The notes beneath the pieces were generated by a model that ran no database searches, was not told where the DNA came from, and was given only the letters and a program-made list of their open reading frames with translations. Positions 11,507-23,067 of a stretch of DNA of 64,000 bases are shown one piece after another. Source of the stretch: Sceloporus undulatus (lineage: Eukaryota; Chordata; Lepidosauria; Squamata; Phrynosomatidae); the NCBI RefSeq assembly GCF_019175285.1, contig NC_056529.1, positions 20,243,907 to 20,307,906 of the forward strand. Direction: 5' to 3'. The position numbers and the translations under genes are program-made. The first letter of the stretch is position 1. Every line of letters starts with the position of its first letter.

Positions 11507-11624
11507 GATATAAGGGACACCATTTTACTCTGCCACCATATTTAATGGGACTTGAACATCCATGGATTTTGGTATTCACAGGGGGTTCTGGAACCAAATC
11601 CCAGCAGATACCAAGGGCCCACTG
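11507..11624. mobile_element. Tigger-like MITE fragment, reverse
   Basis: Reverse copy of the left end of the 3792-4034 family: AATGGGACTTGAACATCC, GATTTTGGTATTCACAG and the terminal AAGGGCCCACTG followed by TA. Confidence 0.65.
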
Positions 11625-12435
11625 TATTTCTTCAGGGGTAGGTTTGTCCTTGCCTTCCTGTAAGGCTGAGAAGGTGTGACATGCCCATGAAAACCAGTGA
11701 CACGTTTACCTTAAGGCATACAACAACAGCAACAAGCCTGTGAATTTCCAGGATCAGAGTCAATAGTAGCCTATGGCTCAGCTGCCGAAATTATGGCACC
11801 GAAAGCCAGAAGAGGAATAGGTAAAAGGGAGGTCTGGAGGATTATAAAACCTGAAGTTTAAACCATTCTTCTTTCTCCATAACATGTACTTCAGACCTCT
11901 GTTGTGCATTTTAAATTTTGTCTTTCCAAGAGAGAAATACCAAGCAGGAGCAAAGCCATCATCATTAGGACCAGGCTGAGGATGCAATTTGTACAATTGT
12001 GGTGTCGAAACCTGCAAGGACACCTGGGCAAAGGGACCGGCCCGCATTGCAAGAACCGTCTCCAGCTGACTGTCTGCCTGACTCATGACCGGCAAACTTC
12101 ACCAAGAGAAAGCATCCCAAAATAATCCACATTATACATTTTATCAGCCCTGTTACATCCTGCGGTTCATTAGGGGAAACTGGCTCGGAAGGTTTCTAAC
12201 TTTAGCTCCTGGGTTTCACAGTCTACTGTCAGACGATGTTGGATATAGATGGGTGCCAAGTGTTCTGAGAAAGGTTTTTAAAAATAAAACAATTCATCTA
12301 ATATAAATGGAATGAAAAGTGATGCAGCCAAGGTGAGGAATGCACCGTCTGCTCCAAGTATCCTGGGTTCAGGTCTTACCACTGCAAGACGGCAAGACTG
12401 ATTTGTACAAAGGAGCATTATAGGAGTCATACTGA

Positions 12436-12746
12436 CAGCCAGCGTGGGGTAGTGGTTTGGGTTTTGGGCTATGACTCTGGAGACATGGGTTCAGTTTCCA
12501 GCTTGGCTATGAAACCCACTGATAACAAACCAAACAAAACTGGAGACCAGGGTTCAATTCCTCGCTTGGCCATGATATCTACTGGGTGACCATGGGCAAG
12601 TGACATGTGCTCAGCCTCAGGGGAAGGCAATGACAAACCTCCTCTGAACAAATCTTGCCAAGAAGACCCCATAATAGCTTCGCCTTAGGGTTGCCATAAG
12701 TCGGAAACGACTTGAAGGCACACAACAACAACAACAACAACAACAG
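12436..12746 (+). mobile_element. tRNA-derived SINE with duplicated head segment
   Basis: Complete head to (CAA)n tail. The head region appears twice: TATGACTCTGGAGACATGGG with TTCAGTTTCC, then CTGGAGACCAGGGTTCAATT. The rest follows the family: CAGCCTCAGGGGAAGGCAAT, AATCTTGCCAAGAAGACCCC, CATAAGTCGGAAACGACTTG and the CAA repeat. Confidence 0.75.
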
Positions 12747-12850
12747 GGCTTGCACTGCAGGACCGTTGTGCAGGCAAGTCCTTTCCACAAAGCTTAACAT
12801 GAAGATGCAAACAGTGAGGATTATGTTTAAACCACCTGCTTGCCTGTCTG

Positions 12851-13050
12851 TGTTGTGTGCCTTCAAGACGTTTCCAACTTACGGTAAGCCTACTGCAGGG
12901 TTTTCTTGGCAATAGTTGTTCAGAGGTCGTTGGTCTTTGCCCTTCCACTGAGGCTGAGAGAGTGTGCCTTGCCCAAAGTTACCCAGTGGGTCTCCATGGC
13001 TGAACCCTGGTCTCCCAGTATCCTAACACTCAAACCATTACACCATGCTC
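12851..13050 (-). mobile_element. tRNA-derived SINE, minus orientation
   Basis: Starts TGTTGTGTGCCTTCAAGACG (reverse of the 3' end) and ends with CAAACCATTACACCATGC (reverse of the head). The middle has GGTTTTCTTGGCAATAG and GAGAGTGTGCCTTGCCCAA. Confidence 0.75.
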
Positions 13051-13600
13051 TTGATTTACAACATGCTTGGTTTTTGACCCACCATCAGTAACAGCGCAGG
13101 ATATGTGCGCACGCTCTCTTGCACACATTGCTTTTCAGCCTCCCAGTCAGCTTGCTGAACCGAAAAGACAAAACCATTCCTTGCCCAAGTCAAACATGGT
13201 CTGTTATTTTCCCAGCTGGACACAATGACTCCAGCTTTTCTCTCCTCCCTTTGCATGGCAGGTCCTTTCTTTTTGCCTCCTGTCCTCATTACAAAATAAT
13301 TGCAGCCTTCCATGCAAATGCAGCATCAGAAAAAGGCACAGAGCAGCAGATGCTTCTGCCAGGCAAGGAACCCTGCTATTTCTCCTGACAAGCTCAGCTT
13401 TTCAAGACTTCCCTCAACCTGCAGAGAGACAAATCTAGCCATTTATTTGCGGAAGACATAGAAAACCTGCATTTATCAAGACAAGACCAATTCTCCAACC
13501 TCCGTCCTTTGCTGTTTTTAAATCTCCACTGAAAACTTTCTCGTTTTCTGAAGCTTTGGGTGTTTTGGTTTTATATTGTTTTATCGCCTTGTATTTGAGT

Positions 13601-14222
13601 CAGTGAATAGCATAGTGGTTTGAATGTTGGACGATGACTCTGGAGCCCAGCGTTCAATTCCCTGCTTGGCTATGGAAACTCAATGGGTGACTTTGGGTTA
13701 GTCACACAATCTCAGCCTCCCCAAAAAAAACCCATGATAGGTTCATCTTGTTGTTGTTATTGTGTTCCTTTGAGTCAATTTTGATTTATGGGGACCCTAA
13801 AGTGAACCTATCCTGGGGTTTTCTTGGCAAATTCCTTCCAAGAGGTTTGCCATTGAGCTCCTCTGAGGCTGAGAGAGTGTGACTTGCCCAAAGTTACCCA
13901 ATGGGTTCCCATGACTGAGCAGGGGGCATAAAAATGTCTCCTTTGGAGCAATTGCTATGATATTAGAAGGTGGAATTTGCTGTTGTGGGCCTTCAAGTCA
14001 TTTCTGACTTATGGTGACTCTAAGGTGAATTTATCATGGGGTTTTCTGGGGCTGAGAGTGTGTGACTCCTCCAAGATTACCCAGAGGGTTTCCATGTCCA
14101 AGCAGGAATTTGAACAGTGGTCTCTGGGTTCATAGTCCAACGCTCAAACCATTACACCAGACTGGTTCATCTTAGGGTTGCCGTAAGTCAGAAACAACCT
14201 GAAGGTACACAACAACAACAAA
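13601..14222 (+). mobile_element. tRNA-derived SINE interrupted by minus-strand SINEs
   Basis: The outer plus-strand SINE runs 13601-13749 (head CATAGTGGTTTGAATGTTGG, ending in GGTTCATCTT) and resumes at 14164-14222 (GGTTCATCTTAGGGTTGCCG to the CAA tail). The repeated GGTTCATCTT at 13740-13749 and 14164-14173 is a 10-bp target-site duplication. The insert holds two minus-strand SINE copies, 13750-13925 and about 13978-14163. Confidence 0.75.
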
Positions 14223-14335
14223 TATTTTAGTCATTTATAGTTGTCAGCTTCCATTATTTGATATTGTATTGCTCTTGGATTCTTCCCCCAAAATTATATA
14301 TCCCTTGAGTTCCCATTTATTTTATCATTGCACTA

Positions 14336-14676
14336 CAGTCAGCTCTGTGAAGCCACAGATTCTTTACTCATGGATTCCACCATTCACAGCGTTAATATAT
14401 TCTGAAACACAAACCTTGATTTGCCATTTTATATAACAGACACCAGTTTACGATGCCACTGTATATAATGGGACTTGAGCATCCCCGGATTTTGGTATCC
14501 ATGGGGGCTCCTGGAAACAAACCCCAGCAAATACCAAGGCTCCACTGTAATGACAATAATAATGATGATAATAAAAATACCCCATTGCATACAATAGGAC
14601 TTGAGCATCCATGCATGTTGATATCCATGGGGGCTCCTGGAAACAAACCTCAGCAGATACCAAAGGTCCACTGTAA
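14336..14676. mobile_element. Dimeric Tigger-like element with ATA/AAT-rich linker, reverse
   Basis: A full reverse copy of the Tigger-like family (GTCAGCTCTGTGAAGCC to AAGGCTCCACTGTA) is followed by an AAT/GAT-rich linker at about 14551-14577. A second partial copy of its first ~100 bp follows (ACAATAGGACTTGAGCATCC to CCAAAGGTCCACTGTA). Same layout as 24331-24685 and 26520-26945. Confidence 0.65.
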
Positions 14677-15781
14677 CATAAAACTCTGAGCAGATAGAAA
14701 TATAGCTTAAGCATCCAAAGAAAAGGAGGAAGCAAAGTTACTGGGGAACGCAAACACAGCAAATAGAAGACTTCTAAACAGGAATGATTTTCAATGTTTC
14801 ATTCTCTGCAATATTAGAAATTTGGGGACAGAAGGGAAATGTCCGTGAGTGGTTGAATTCCTACCGCTTAGGGAATTTTAATCTGATTTTTAACCTCATT
14901 TTCCCCCTCTGTAGCTACAACGCCTGGAGAAAAACATCTTGCTTCATTTTCAGTATAATTTTATTTACATAAAAGAAGGGCGTTGGAAGAGATCACCGCC
15001 TTCATTTGTGCTATAATCCCAGTTCTTTAAGCACTGAAATGACAGCAATAAGGAATGCAAGAGGCACCTGCAAACAACGTCTCGGTTCGCAAGGAGAGGA
15101 TTAAGCCTGTCAACAGACTTTGCACAGTCAGCTTTGCAGGAATGAGAAAAAGTTATTTATCTTCGGCTCCATTCGCTTTCCATCACGAAAGCAGGAAACA
15201 CACAACTCACAATAAATATCTCTTAGATCTCTGGCACCCACGCAAATTGGGGAAGCCCAAAGCATACCCAAAATGTCTGTAGGGAATTAAGCCTCCGCCA
15301 CATTTCTTTGCAAGAAACGAAGAACGCAAAACACAGAGCGTGCCGATGACATTGTGGGACAGCTGCGCACGGCTAAGGCAAAAGAGATTACCTGTCCTTT
15401 CGCCTCCTTCGCCTTCGGCGGAGATGAGCTGAGAAAAGTCACGCAAAGGAGAAGAGTGGAAAGGCTTTCTGATCGCAGCTAAGACAAGGCAGGATTTCAT
15501 GCCAGCTTGCTGCAAAAATGCAAACACTCCTCATCATCGCATCATCATTATCCATCCACTGCTGGAGCATGGCATGCGTCACGGTCCCCGTGAGCCTCAT
15601 TTCACCCACGCCGGCCCTCCTTCTGGTGCCTTCAACCAGCTGCTTTCAACCTCCCTCGCCCCCCAAAGATGCCAACAAGCCAAGTGTGCATGGCAAATGC
15701 ATTGACTTTGCTCAAAAAATGGGTTCCTTCCACCCAGCTCCTCTCTGGATGGAAGATCCATGGGGCTACTCTCCTTCCAAA

Positions 15782-15810
15782 CTTTCTTTCTTTCTTTCTT
15801 TCTTTCTTTT
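15782..15810. repeat. (TTTC)n microsatellite
   Basis: A run of TTTC/CTTT repeats between unique sequence. Confidence 0.85.
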
Positions 15811-15854
15811 GAGGTGCATTCCCAGAGTTTGCTCCAAAAATAGTTACTGTATAT

Positions 15855-15996
15855 GTGAAGTCGAAGGCTTTCATGGCCGGCATCCATAGTTCTGTGGCTG
15901 GCATCTTTGGAGAATATTGACAGATGCCGGCGCAACGTCAGGAATAAACTCTTCTAGAACATGGCCACCACTTAGCCCAAGAAACCCACAAAAAAC
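15855..15996. repeat. Dispersed squamate repeat with internal palindrome, short copy
   Basis: Begins GTGAAGTCGAAGGCTTTCAT and ends CTCTTCTAGAACATGGCC. Two further copies lie at 17772-18017 and 23068-23337. I suspect relation to Penelope-like elements but cannot show it. Confidence 0.5.
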
Positions 15997-16004
15997 TAAA
16001 GTTA

Positions 16005-16396
16005 CTGTATATACTCATCTATAAGTCTAGAAATATCAGTCAAAAAATTGTCCCCAAAAAATCAGAGTCAATTCATCCAACTTATTAACTCTTATTTAAA
16101 AATGAACTATCCCCTGGTGAAAGGCAAGAGTAAAATCTGCCCTGGAAGCACTGACCCTCTTCTACTCTCTCATCCATCCAACCTTTACTGTGAACACAAA
16201 CAGTTATGCCTGCCATAACTCTGTAGGCTCTTTGACTTTGTTTTCTTTTGCTCCATCGTTTAGATCCTTTGTTGCATGTCCGTACATTTTACCATCGACT
16301 TGTCCAAGGGTCATATCAAAGTCCATAATTTTGTCCCCCAAATCCGCCCTCGACTTATACATGAGGTCGACTTATAGTCGCGTTGCGTATATACAG
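16005..16396. mobile_element. Mariner-like element with TA duplication
   Basis: Starts CTGTATATACTCATCTATAA and ends with the inverted form (GACTTATAGTCGCGTTGC, GTATATACAG). TA flanks both ends (16003-16004, 16397-16398). No transposase frame. A partial relative lies at 48302-48402. Confidence 0.65.
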
Positions 16397-16506
16397 TAGC
16401 TTGTGATGTTGTGAGTCCATTTCTCTGCCATGCACACTGTCACTTCATTGCAAAGCAGTGAAGCAAATCTCTTTTTCGAAAATGAAATCTAAACTGCAAC
16501 CAAGCT

Positions 16507-16680
16507 GGCCTAAATACCCTAAAGGCCCCAGATGCTGTCTGATCTTGGAAGCTAAGCAGGGTCAGTCCTGGTTAGGACTTGGATGGGAGTCTGCCAACAA
16601 ATACCAAGTGCTGAAGGCTGTATTTCAGAAGAAGGTACTGGGGGAAAAACTATCTGAGTATTCCTTGCCTAAGAAAGCCC
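16507..16680 (+). mobile_element. 5S-rRNA-derived SINE
   Basis: Closer to 5S rRNA than the other copy: GTCTGATCTTGGAAGCTAAG, CAGGGTCAG and TCCTGGTTAGGACTTGGATG, then the SINE-specific GTGCTGAAGGCTGTATTTCA and CTATCTGAGTATTCC. The CAA-tailed SINE follows directly. Confidence 0.75.
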
Positions 16681-16686
16681 AAGAAC

Positions 16687-16902
16687 CAGTGCGATGTAGT
16701 TTGAACATTGGGTTATGACTCTCGAGACCAGGGTTCGAATCCCCACCTGACCATGGAAACCCACTGGGTGACTTTGGGCAAGTCACACTCTCTCAGCCTC
16801 AGAGGATGGTAATGGTAAACCCCCTTGGAAGAAAACTGCCAAGAAAACTCCATGATAGGTTCACTTTAGGGCTGCCATAAGATCGCAAACTGCTTTTTTT
16901 TT
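16687..16902 (+). mobile_element. tRNA-derived SINE
   Basis: Head GTGCGATGTAGTTTGAACAT, B box GGGTTCGAATCCC, GGCAAGTCACACTCTCTCAG, and the 3' part CATGATAGGTTCACTTTAGG. It ends in a T-rich run instead of CAA. Confidence 0.75.
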
Positions 16903-17771
16903 AAGTGGGAATGAGGCCCAGGAAGAGCCATGAGTCTTTGACCTGTTCTGTTATCTGTCACAAAAACAGTCCTTTCCCCTTATTTCATGACCAGACATTC
17001 TAGGTATTAAACATATTGGCTATTTTTCTATTTCATTACTTTTTAGTGATTTTTTTGCCCTCCTCGGTTGAATCCCAAAGTAACCAGGTTGGAGACCATC
17101 CTGGACACAAAGTACATTGCCAGTGCCATGGATGGGCTCCCCTAGCCTCCCACTTCACTGCAGTCTGCTTGGCACAGCTGGCATGGATATTCTGCCAGCT
17201 TTCAAACTTGCAAGAACAAAAAAAAGAGAGAAATGACTCCACGCTAAACCCAGGATCAACAAAGCATTTGAGCACAGATGATCCGAATGCAAAGCCCCCC
17301 CAAATCCTCCTCCTCTTTGTCTTGCAGGAGGGAGAATCAGCCAGAAAATCTGGTGCCAACACGTCAGAGGAGGAGAATTATACTCCCAGTGACTCATGTT
17401 CAGTGACATTTAGAAAAAGGTGGTGGGGAGCCAGAGAGGAGAGAAAAGAAAAGGAAATCTTATCAAGAGTGAGCTGGGTGGCAGCCACTTCCTTTTTCCG
17501 GGTCCAATTCAAGAGGCGACACATCTCTGGCAAACATCATCCATTGCAATAAAAGGAAAGGAAGCCAGAGAGGAAAAAATAACTCCCGACTCCTGGGGTG
17601 GCATTAAGCCGACCAAAGAACCGCAATACCAAAATAAAGCCAAGAACTGCACAAAAGGCACCCAACTCATCTCAAATATGTGGCAGTTCTGAATCCCCGG
17701 GCCCCAGAAAGCAACCTAAAAATATGATAAAAAGAAACCATTTCTCAGTCAAATTATATGACGTAATGTGA

Positions 17772-18017
17772 AGTGGAAGGCCCTCATGGCTAGCATCCGT
17801 AGATTTCTGTGGGTTTTTTGGGCTATGTGGCCATGTTCTAGAAGGGGTTTATTCCTGATGTTTCACCAGCATCTGTGGCTGACATCTGCAGATACACACA
17901 CACACACCACTCTCTTCCATGCCAGCATTCTCTGAAGACGCCAGCCACAGATGCTGGTGAAACGCCAGGAATAAACTCTTCTAGAACATGGCCCCATAGC
18001 CTGAAAAACCCACAAAA
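17772..18017. repeat. Dispersed squamate repeat with internal palindrome
   Basis: The sequence around CATGTTCTAGAAGGGGTTTA with CAGCATCTGTGGCTG is mirrored by CCAGCCACAGATGCTGG and AACTCTTCTAGAACATGGCC, on either side of a (CA)n run near 17895. Same family as 23068-23337. Confidence 0.6.
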
Positions 18018-18507
18018 ATCTATATGACATAACTTCTGCTCACAGCTGGAGCAACAGTGTGGATGATGGGATACAAGGTAATGGCCTCGGCCTGCTTTGC
18101 AGTCGCCCAACCTGGTTTTAAAGCATTTCATAGACGAGGGTCTACAAGCAAGGCACATAGCCATGCATTTCCAATGCAAGGCAGTAAACATGCATCCAAG
18201 AGGGACCATCTGCCCCTATAAAAATCCCTAAGCCATTTCGTGGCTTGAACCCTGTTGAGGCAGAGAAAAGCCTAGCCCCTGCACATTGTTTGTACATCAC
18301 CTTCCCAGCCTGAGATCAACTCACTCTGTTTCAGCAGCAGGGTTTGTGCAACATTCCTCTCCCGCAGATTGAAAGCACACTCATCCAAACACATTGCGGC
18401 TTTTGCTCACTTCCAGCCAACACAGCTGACTCCTGCCTATATATCTATGGTGCAAATTCAAGTGGTTTTCTGCCTTCTGTTACGCTAAAACAAAGGCACG
18501 TGCTTGA

Positions 18508-18651
18508 GGCTGCATCAGCACTGCGGAAATAATGCAGCTTGACACCGCTTTAACTGCCATGGTTCCATGCTACGGGATTCTGGATCTGTAATTTTGTGAG
18601 ATATTTAGGCTTCTTTGCCAAAGGGAAATCCCAGGATTCCATAGGAGGCGT
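18508..18651. mobile_element. hAT-like palindromic MITE, truncated
   Basis: Left arm GGAAATAATGCAGCTTGACA, CCGCTTTAACTGCCATGG and the centre GTAATTTTGTGAGATATTTA. The right arm is lost where a minus-strand SINE follows. Confidence 0.6.
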
Positions 18652-18876
18652 GTGTGTGCGTTGTGTGCCTTCAAGTCGTTCCCAACTTATGGCAACCGTA
18701 AGGCAAACCTATCCTGGGGTTTTCCTGGCAAGATTTGTTCAGGGAAGTTTTGCGTTGCCCTCCCTTGAGGCTGAGAGTGTGTGACTTGCCCAGGGTCACC
18801 CAGTGGATTTCATGGCTGAGCAGAGAACTGAACCCTGGTCTCCATCCAATGCTCAAACCACTACACTATGCTGGCC
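18652..18876 (-). mobile_element. tRNA-derived SINE, minus orientation
   Basis: GTGTGCCTTCAAGTCGTTCC, CTATCCTGGGGTTTTCCTGG and the reversed head CTCAAACCACTACACTATGC. Confidence 0.75.
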
Positions 18877-18927
18877 CACCCACATTACACACAATGCTTA
18901 ACATTTCTTTCTCTCCAATGCCTCCCC

Positions 18928-19050
18928 AGTGATTCCCAAACTCTGGCCTTCGAAGTAATGTGGACTTCAGTTCCCAGAATCCCAGACCATTGAAAGATGG
19001 ATGAGGCTTCTGGGAGCTGAGGTCCAAAACACCTGGAAGATCAGAACTTA
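18928..19050. mobile_element. Palindromic MITE copy
   Basis: GTGATTCCCAAACTCTGGCC, GGACTTCAGTTCCCAGAATC and the opposed CTTCTGGGAGCTGAGGTCCA. Same family as 2449-2582. Confidence 0.6.
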
Positions 19051-19614
19051 GCTCCTGGGAATGCAAAAAACATTTGAGCTCCATGCGCACATGGACAGAT
19101 GAGCAATTTCTTCCAGCGGGAGCAGAATCATCACTCAACATTTCTATTTCTTTGGTGATGCTCTGCTACCTCACTTTTTCCCTTCTCTGTGTGCAACCAC
19201 TTTTGGCTTCCTCTGGGAAATCAATCAAACATCCAGAGCAGCAGCGGCAGGGACAGCCTGTTTCCTATTTTCATCATTCCACCAAACTTTATTCGCTCAT
19301 AAAAAATAATTAGCGGCAGTCAGGCAGGAAACGAAGCGGCGGCCATTCATCCTTGCGCTTCAGCTGGGCATGGCCCAATAAGGCCTCACACAGCCTCAAA
19401 CATATCCAGGGGTAGCTGCGTTGGCCATGTAGCAAAGTACAACAACATCCAAAATCCACTAGCGATACCTTCATTGGCCAACCAAAAATGCAGCCTCAAC
19501 CAGTGCACCTTGCACAGATCTGAGTGTATCTCTGAAGCTGAAGACCCCTTGCAACCCAGAGGCAAGCTTCCCAAATCCATAGGGCCCTCTGTACAGAAAG
19601 CCAAGGAGGAGACT

Positions 19615-19843
19615 CAGGGTGCATCTACACTGTAGAAATAATGCAGTTTGACACCACTTGAACTGCCATGGCTCCATCTTACAGGATCCTGGGATTCGTC
19701 ATTCGGTGAGGCACCAGAACTCTTTGGCAGAGAAAGCAGAAAAACCTTGTAAAGCTACCAGTCCCAGGATTCTGTAGGATGGAGCTGCAGCACTTATGTG
19801 GTATCAAACTGCATTATTTCTATAGTGTAGAGATGCACCCTTG
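19615..19843. mobile_element. hAT-like palindromic MITE, complete
   Basis: Ends are CAGGGTGCATCTACACTGTA and TAGAGATGCACCCTTG. Inside, AATAATGCAGTTTGACACC on the left is mirrored by GGTATCAAACTGCATTATTT on the right. About 229 bp and non-coding. The start CA[A/G]GGGTGCATC fits hAT-type ends, but no clear 8-bp target duplication is visible. Confidence 0.7.
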
Positions 19844-20086
19844 GCTGATCCAAATAGGATTACCTGACATCCAATGGGATAGGAGGGCCAAGTTTACCTG
19901 GGTCAAAACTTTACCAGGGCCAAAACTTTGGAATTGGCAAGGATTATACTGTATATCCCTTTCTCTGAGTTTCATGGCACAGAAGCCAGAGGAGAAGGCA
20001 GATTTTCCTCCACAGCTGTGGATTGTTATGCACTATTCATGTTGTAATCCCAGAGGTGGTTTGGTCTTGAATAGGCAAAACCTATT

Positions 20087-20240
20087 ATTGTTGTGTGCCT
20101 TCAAGTTGTTTCTGACTTATGGTGACCCTAAGGTAAACCTATCACAAGGTGGGTTTGCTTTTGTCCTCCTTTGATGCTGAGAGAGAGAGTGCCTTGCCCA
20201 ATATGATCCAGTGGGATTTCATGGCTAAACTGCGATTTGT
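20087..20240 (-). mobile_element. tRNA-derived SINE fragment, minus orientation
   Basis: TTGTGTGCCTTCAAGTTGTT, CTGACTTATGGTGACCCTAA and TGCCTTGCCCAATATGATCC. The head is degraded. Confidence 0.7.
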
Positions 20241-21014
20241 CCAAGGGTTTCTCTCTTCCATTCACTCTCTGTACATAAACAGGCTTGCAAATGGACTTCA
20301 AATCAAGGGCAGCTCACAGCTACCCGGATGCAAAGCCCTGTAGGCACATCCCGCCAGCAATCTCTGATGTGCCAAAAAGAGCAGCGAATGGAGATCTGTG
20401 CCAACCTTTTTGCAGACTCCTTCTGAGAGGAAGCCAGGCTCAAGGAGAGATGAAGGACTTAATTCTGATGAAGAGAAAACGTAGGCTAAAGCAAACGGCT
20501 GCAGTCTTTATTTGTGTGTTCTTCCTTATTAATAGTTTGTCATCTTGACTACTCTCTGATGATGCAAGGCCACATACGTCGCAGGCTTAGTTGCCACCGG
20601 GAAAGCAAGAAGAGTTCTGTGCCTTTGGTTCCTCTTCTGGAACGAAGAAATACAGGATGTGACCTGCAAAAAGATACTTTCCTCTCTTCTTATTCAGTTT
20701 AAAAGTCTGGTTTCTCTTTCTGGTGTGAACATCAAGCCTCCGAAAAGAGCTCCTGCAAGCCTGCCCTGTGACTGATGAAGCCAGTGCAACAAAAGCTTTT
20801 AAAACATATCAGTTAGGAAGCAATACCACCGACATTTCACAAATGAAAACTGGGACATGGGCGGCTGAGCAACACTAAAAAGGTATGGCCAGGCAACAAG
20901 TTGGCAAAAGTTGGCAATGAGGAAGAAGCACACAAGGCTTCTATTTTAAGCAAAGGAACCCTGAAGTTTAGGTGCTGAGTTTAGGAAAGCCTGTAAAAAA
21001 GAGAAGAAAATGTA

Positions 21015-21200
21015 CAGTCAGCCTTCCTTATCCACGGATTTTTTATCCACGGATTCAAACATCCACAGTTTGAAAATATTCAAAAAAATTATAAATTCCA
21101 GACAGCAAACCTTGATTTTCCATTTTATATAAAGGACACCACTTTGGTGCCACAATAAAATACAATCTCCAGGATTCCCTAGCACTGAGCCAGAGTAGTT
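21015..21200. mobile_element. Tigger-like fragment followed by a half hAT-like MITE
   Basis: CAGTCAGCCTTCCTTATCCA through TTATATAAAGGACACCACTT is the right part of the Tigger-like family in reverse. From 21146 the sequence switches to the right half of the hAT-like MITE (TCCCTAGCACTGAGCCAGAG). Confidence 0.55.
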
Positions 21201-21639
21201 AAAGCAGTGTGTTTTGGACCTGAGTTAATTGAGAAAGAAAAGGAACCATCATCCACCTGTTTGGTGGAGGAGACAAAGCGGACAAGAAGGTTTGGCTTTC
21301 CCAAAGCGTTCGCCAAAGAGACAAAGCGCACATCCTGTCCGAAGAGGAACCCTGCCGACATTATGCACCGAAGCCCATAATTCCTGAGCAAGTTCAGAGC
21401 CAGAATGCCAACATATCTTCAAGTGCATTGCTCTCAGTGGCAGTAAATCACGCCTTATCTCCTGACCTCCTTCTGCAAACGGTGCGCGCATAGAGATCCT
21501 GGACACAGCTGGGGCACCCAACCAGAAAAGCAGGGAGGAGATGAACTTAAGGCCTGCTCAGGCTTTTTTGGACATTCTTTCCTCAATGCGGCGATTCCCA
21601 AACTAGATACCTAGGAGCGCAAAAGAGAGCCATAGGAAC

Positions 21640-22365
21640 TTTGCTCTCCAATGCATTTTTCCAGAGCCCCTGCAAAAATCAAGGCATCAAAAATAAAAGA
21701 GCCGATGATGGAATGCCACATCACCCTCAATCCAAGACTGGCATTACTAAATTTATTTAGAGGTGGTTATTGCCAGCAATTGGAAGACCCCTATAGCACC
21801 CAGTTTAGACCTACTTCTAAAAAGGTTTTGAATTTATCACTATCAGAAAAACTAACGTGGCAAGTAAGACAAGCAAAAGAACAGAAAGATAATAATACCT
21901 TTGAGGTTACACGGTTCCTATTTATTTCCTATGTAAATCAAGTCAATGAGGAAAAAAGTAATATTCTATTGATCTACGGAAAGGATTAATCCAATAGAAC
22001 AAATAACTGCGGGGAAATTTACTTTGCATTTCAAGATCAGGATAACGTCACTCATGCCTTATGTCCTTTGTAAGAATTTGCCAACGTTTTTGTGAGGTTG
22101 ATCTACATTCATCGTGTTCATTCCTGGTTTGGTTTTTTTTAATGAATGAATTTTATTTAAAATAATAAAAAAGAAATAAAAGAGCATTAATAATGGAACT
22201 TATTGTGGTGTTTTATTATTGCTATAGAAGTATGATCATGTGTTATTTTAGGAGGGAAGAGATAATGGGATGTGTTTTATTGTGTTTTATTGTATGAATT
22301 TTATCAGTGTTGTAAGCCGCCTCGATCCTGTTGGAGAGGCAGGATATAAATAAATTATTATTATG
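21640..22365 (+). mobile_element. LINE 3' end, truncated
   Basis: A degraded coding-looking stretch (frame 21651-21989, ending YVNQVNEEKSNILLIYGKD) is followed by a T-rich 3' UTR. The tail is GTAAGCCGCCTCGATCCTGT, then GGCAGGATATAAATAAATTA with ATT repeats. The tail type recurs at 36925-37052 and, reversed, at 63655-63716. I cannot assign the clade. Confidence 0.5.
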
Positions 22366-22383
22366 CCTATTACTATTATTACA

Positions 22384-22797
22384 CTACCCTGTTACAGCAC
22401 TGTCATTCTACTTTAAATGCCATGGCAACAGCCTATGGCATCCTGGGACTTGCAGTTTAGGAAAGAGAGCTCGTTGTTGTTGTTGTTGTTGTTGCTGTTG
22501 TTGTGTGCCTTCAAGTCGTTTCCAACATATGGCAACCCTATCATGAGGTTTTCTTGGCAAGTTTCTTCAGAGGGGATTTGCCATAGCCATCCTCTGAAAG
22601 AGCGTGACCTGACTAAGATAATCCACTGGGTTTGCATTACCGAGCCAGGATTCGAACCCTCGTCTCCAGAGTCATAATCCAATGCTCAAACCACTACCCC
22701 AAGAGAGCTCTTGAGCCCCACTAAACTACAAGCCCCAGAATCCCAAAGGATGTTGCCATGGCAGCTAAAGTGGAATATAGCACTATAATTGTATAAT
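22384..22797. mobile_element. Palindromic MITE split by a SINE
   Basis: Left half 22384-22472 (TACAGCACTGTCATTCTAC, GCCATGGCAACAGCC, ACTTGCAGTTTAGG). Right half 22711-22797 (CTAAACTACAAGCCCCAG, TTGCCATGGCAGCTAAAGTG, TATAGCACTATAA). AAGAGAGCTC is duplicated at 22463-22472 and 22701-22710. Confidence 0.7.
22473..22700 (-). mobile_element. tRNA-derived SINE inserted in a MITE
   Basis: The reversed tail (GTTGTTGTT...) comes first, then TGCCTTCAAGTCGTTTCCAA, the B box as GGATTCGAACCC and the reversed head CTCAAACCACTACCCC. Flanked by the 10-bp duplication AAGAGAGCTC, so this is a full-length, comparatively recent insertion. Confidence 0.8.
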
Positions 22798-23067
22798 GTT
22801 AAAAGGACAAATGTGAGCCCCTTCCACCTGCACACCGGCACTGTGCTCCCATCGCTGTCAATGCAGCCGATTCCGTCAGACGCCCGCTCATGTCAGCGTC
22901 TCACTGCTGACACATCAAAGCATCTGGAGGCATCATTTTCTTTTGCGAGCACGCATCTCAGGACAAAGGCTACGCATTTCGCTTTTTGAAAAGTAAGAAG
23001 CTCTGGCCCAGTTCTGAGCTCTCCGGCGCCAATAATAACCCTGAAAGGCAAAGGTGTCCATGGAATG

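Noticed and set aside
21651-21989. A 112-codon frame as a possible host gene
   Set aside because: It runs directly into a LINE-type 3' UTR and tail; taken as a LINE remnant.
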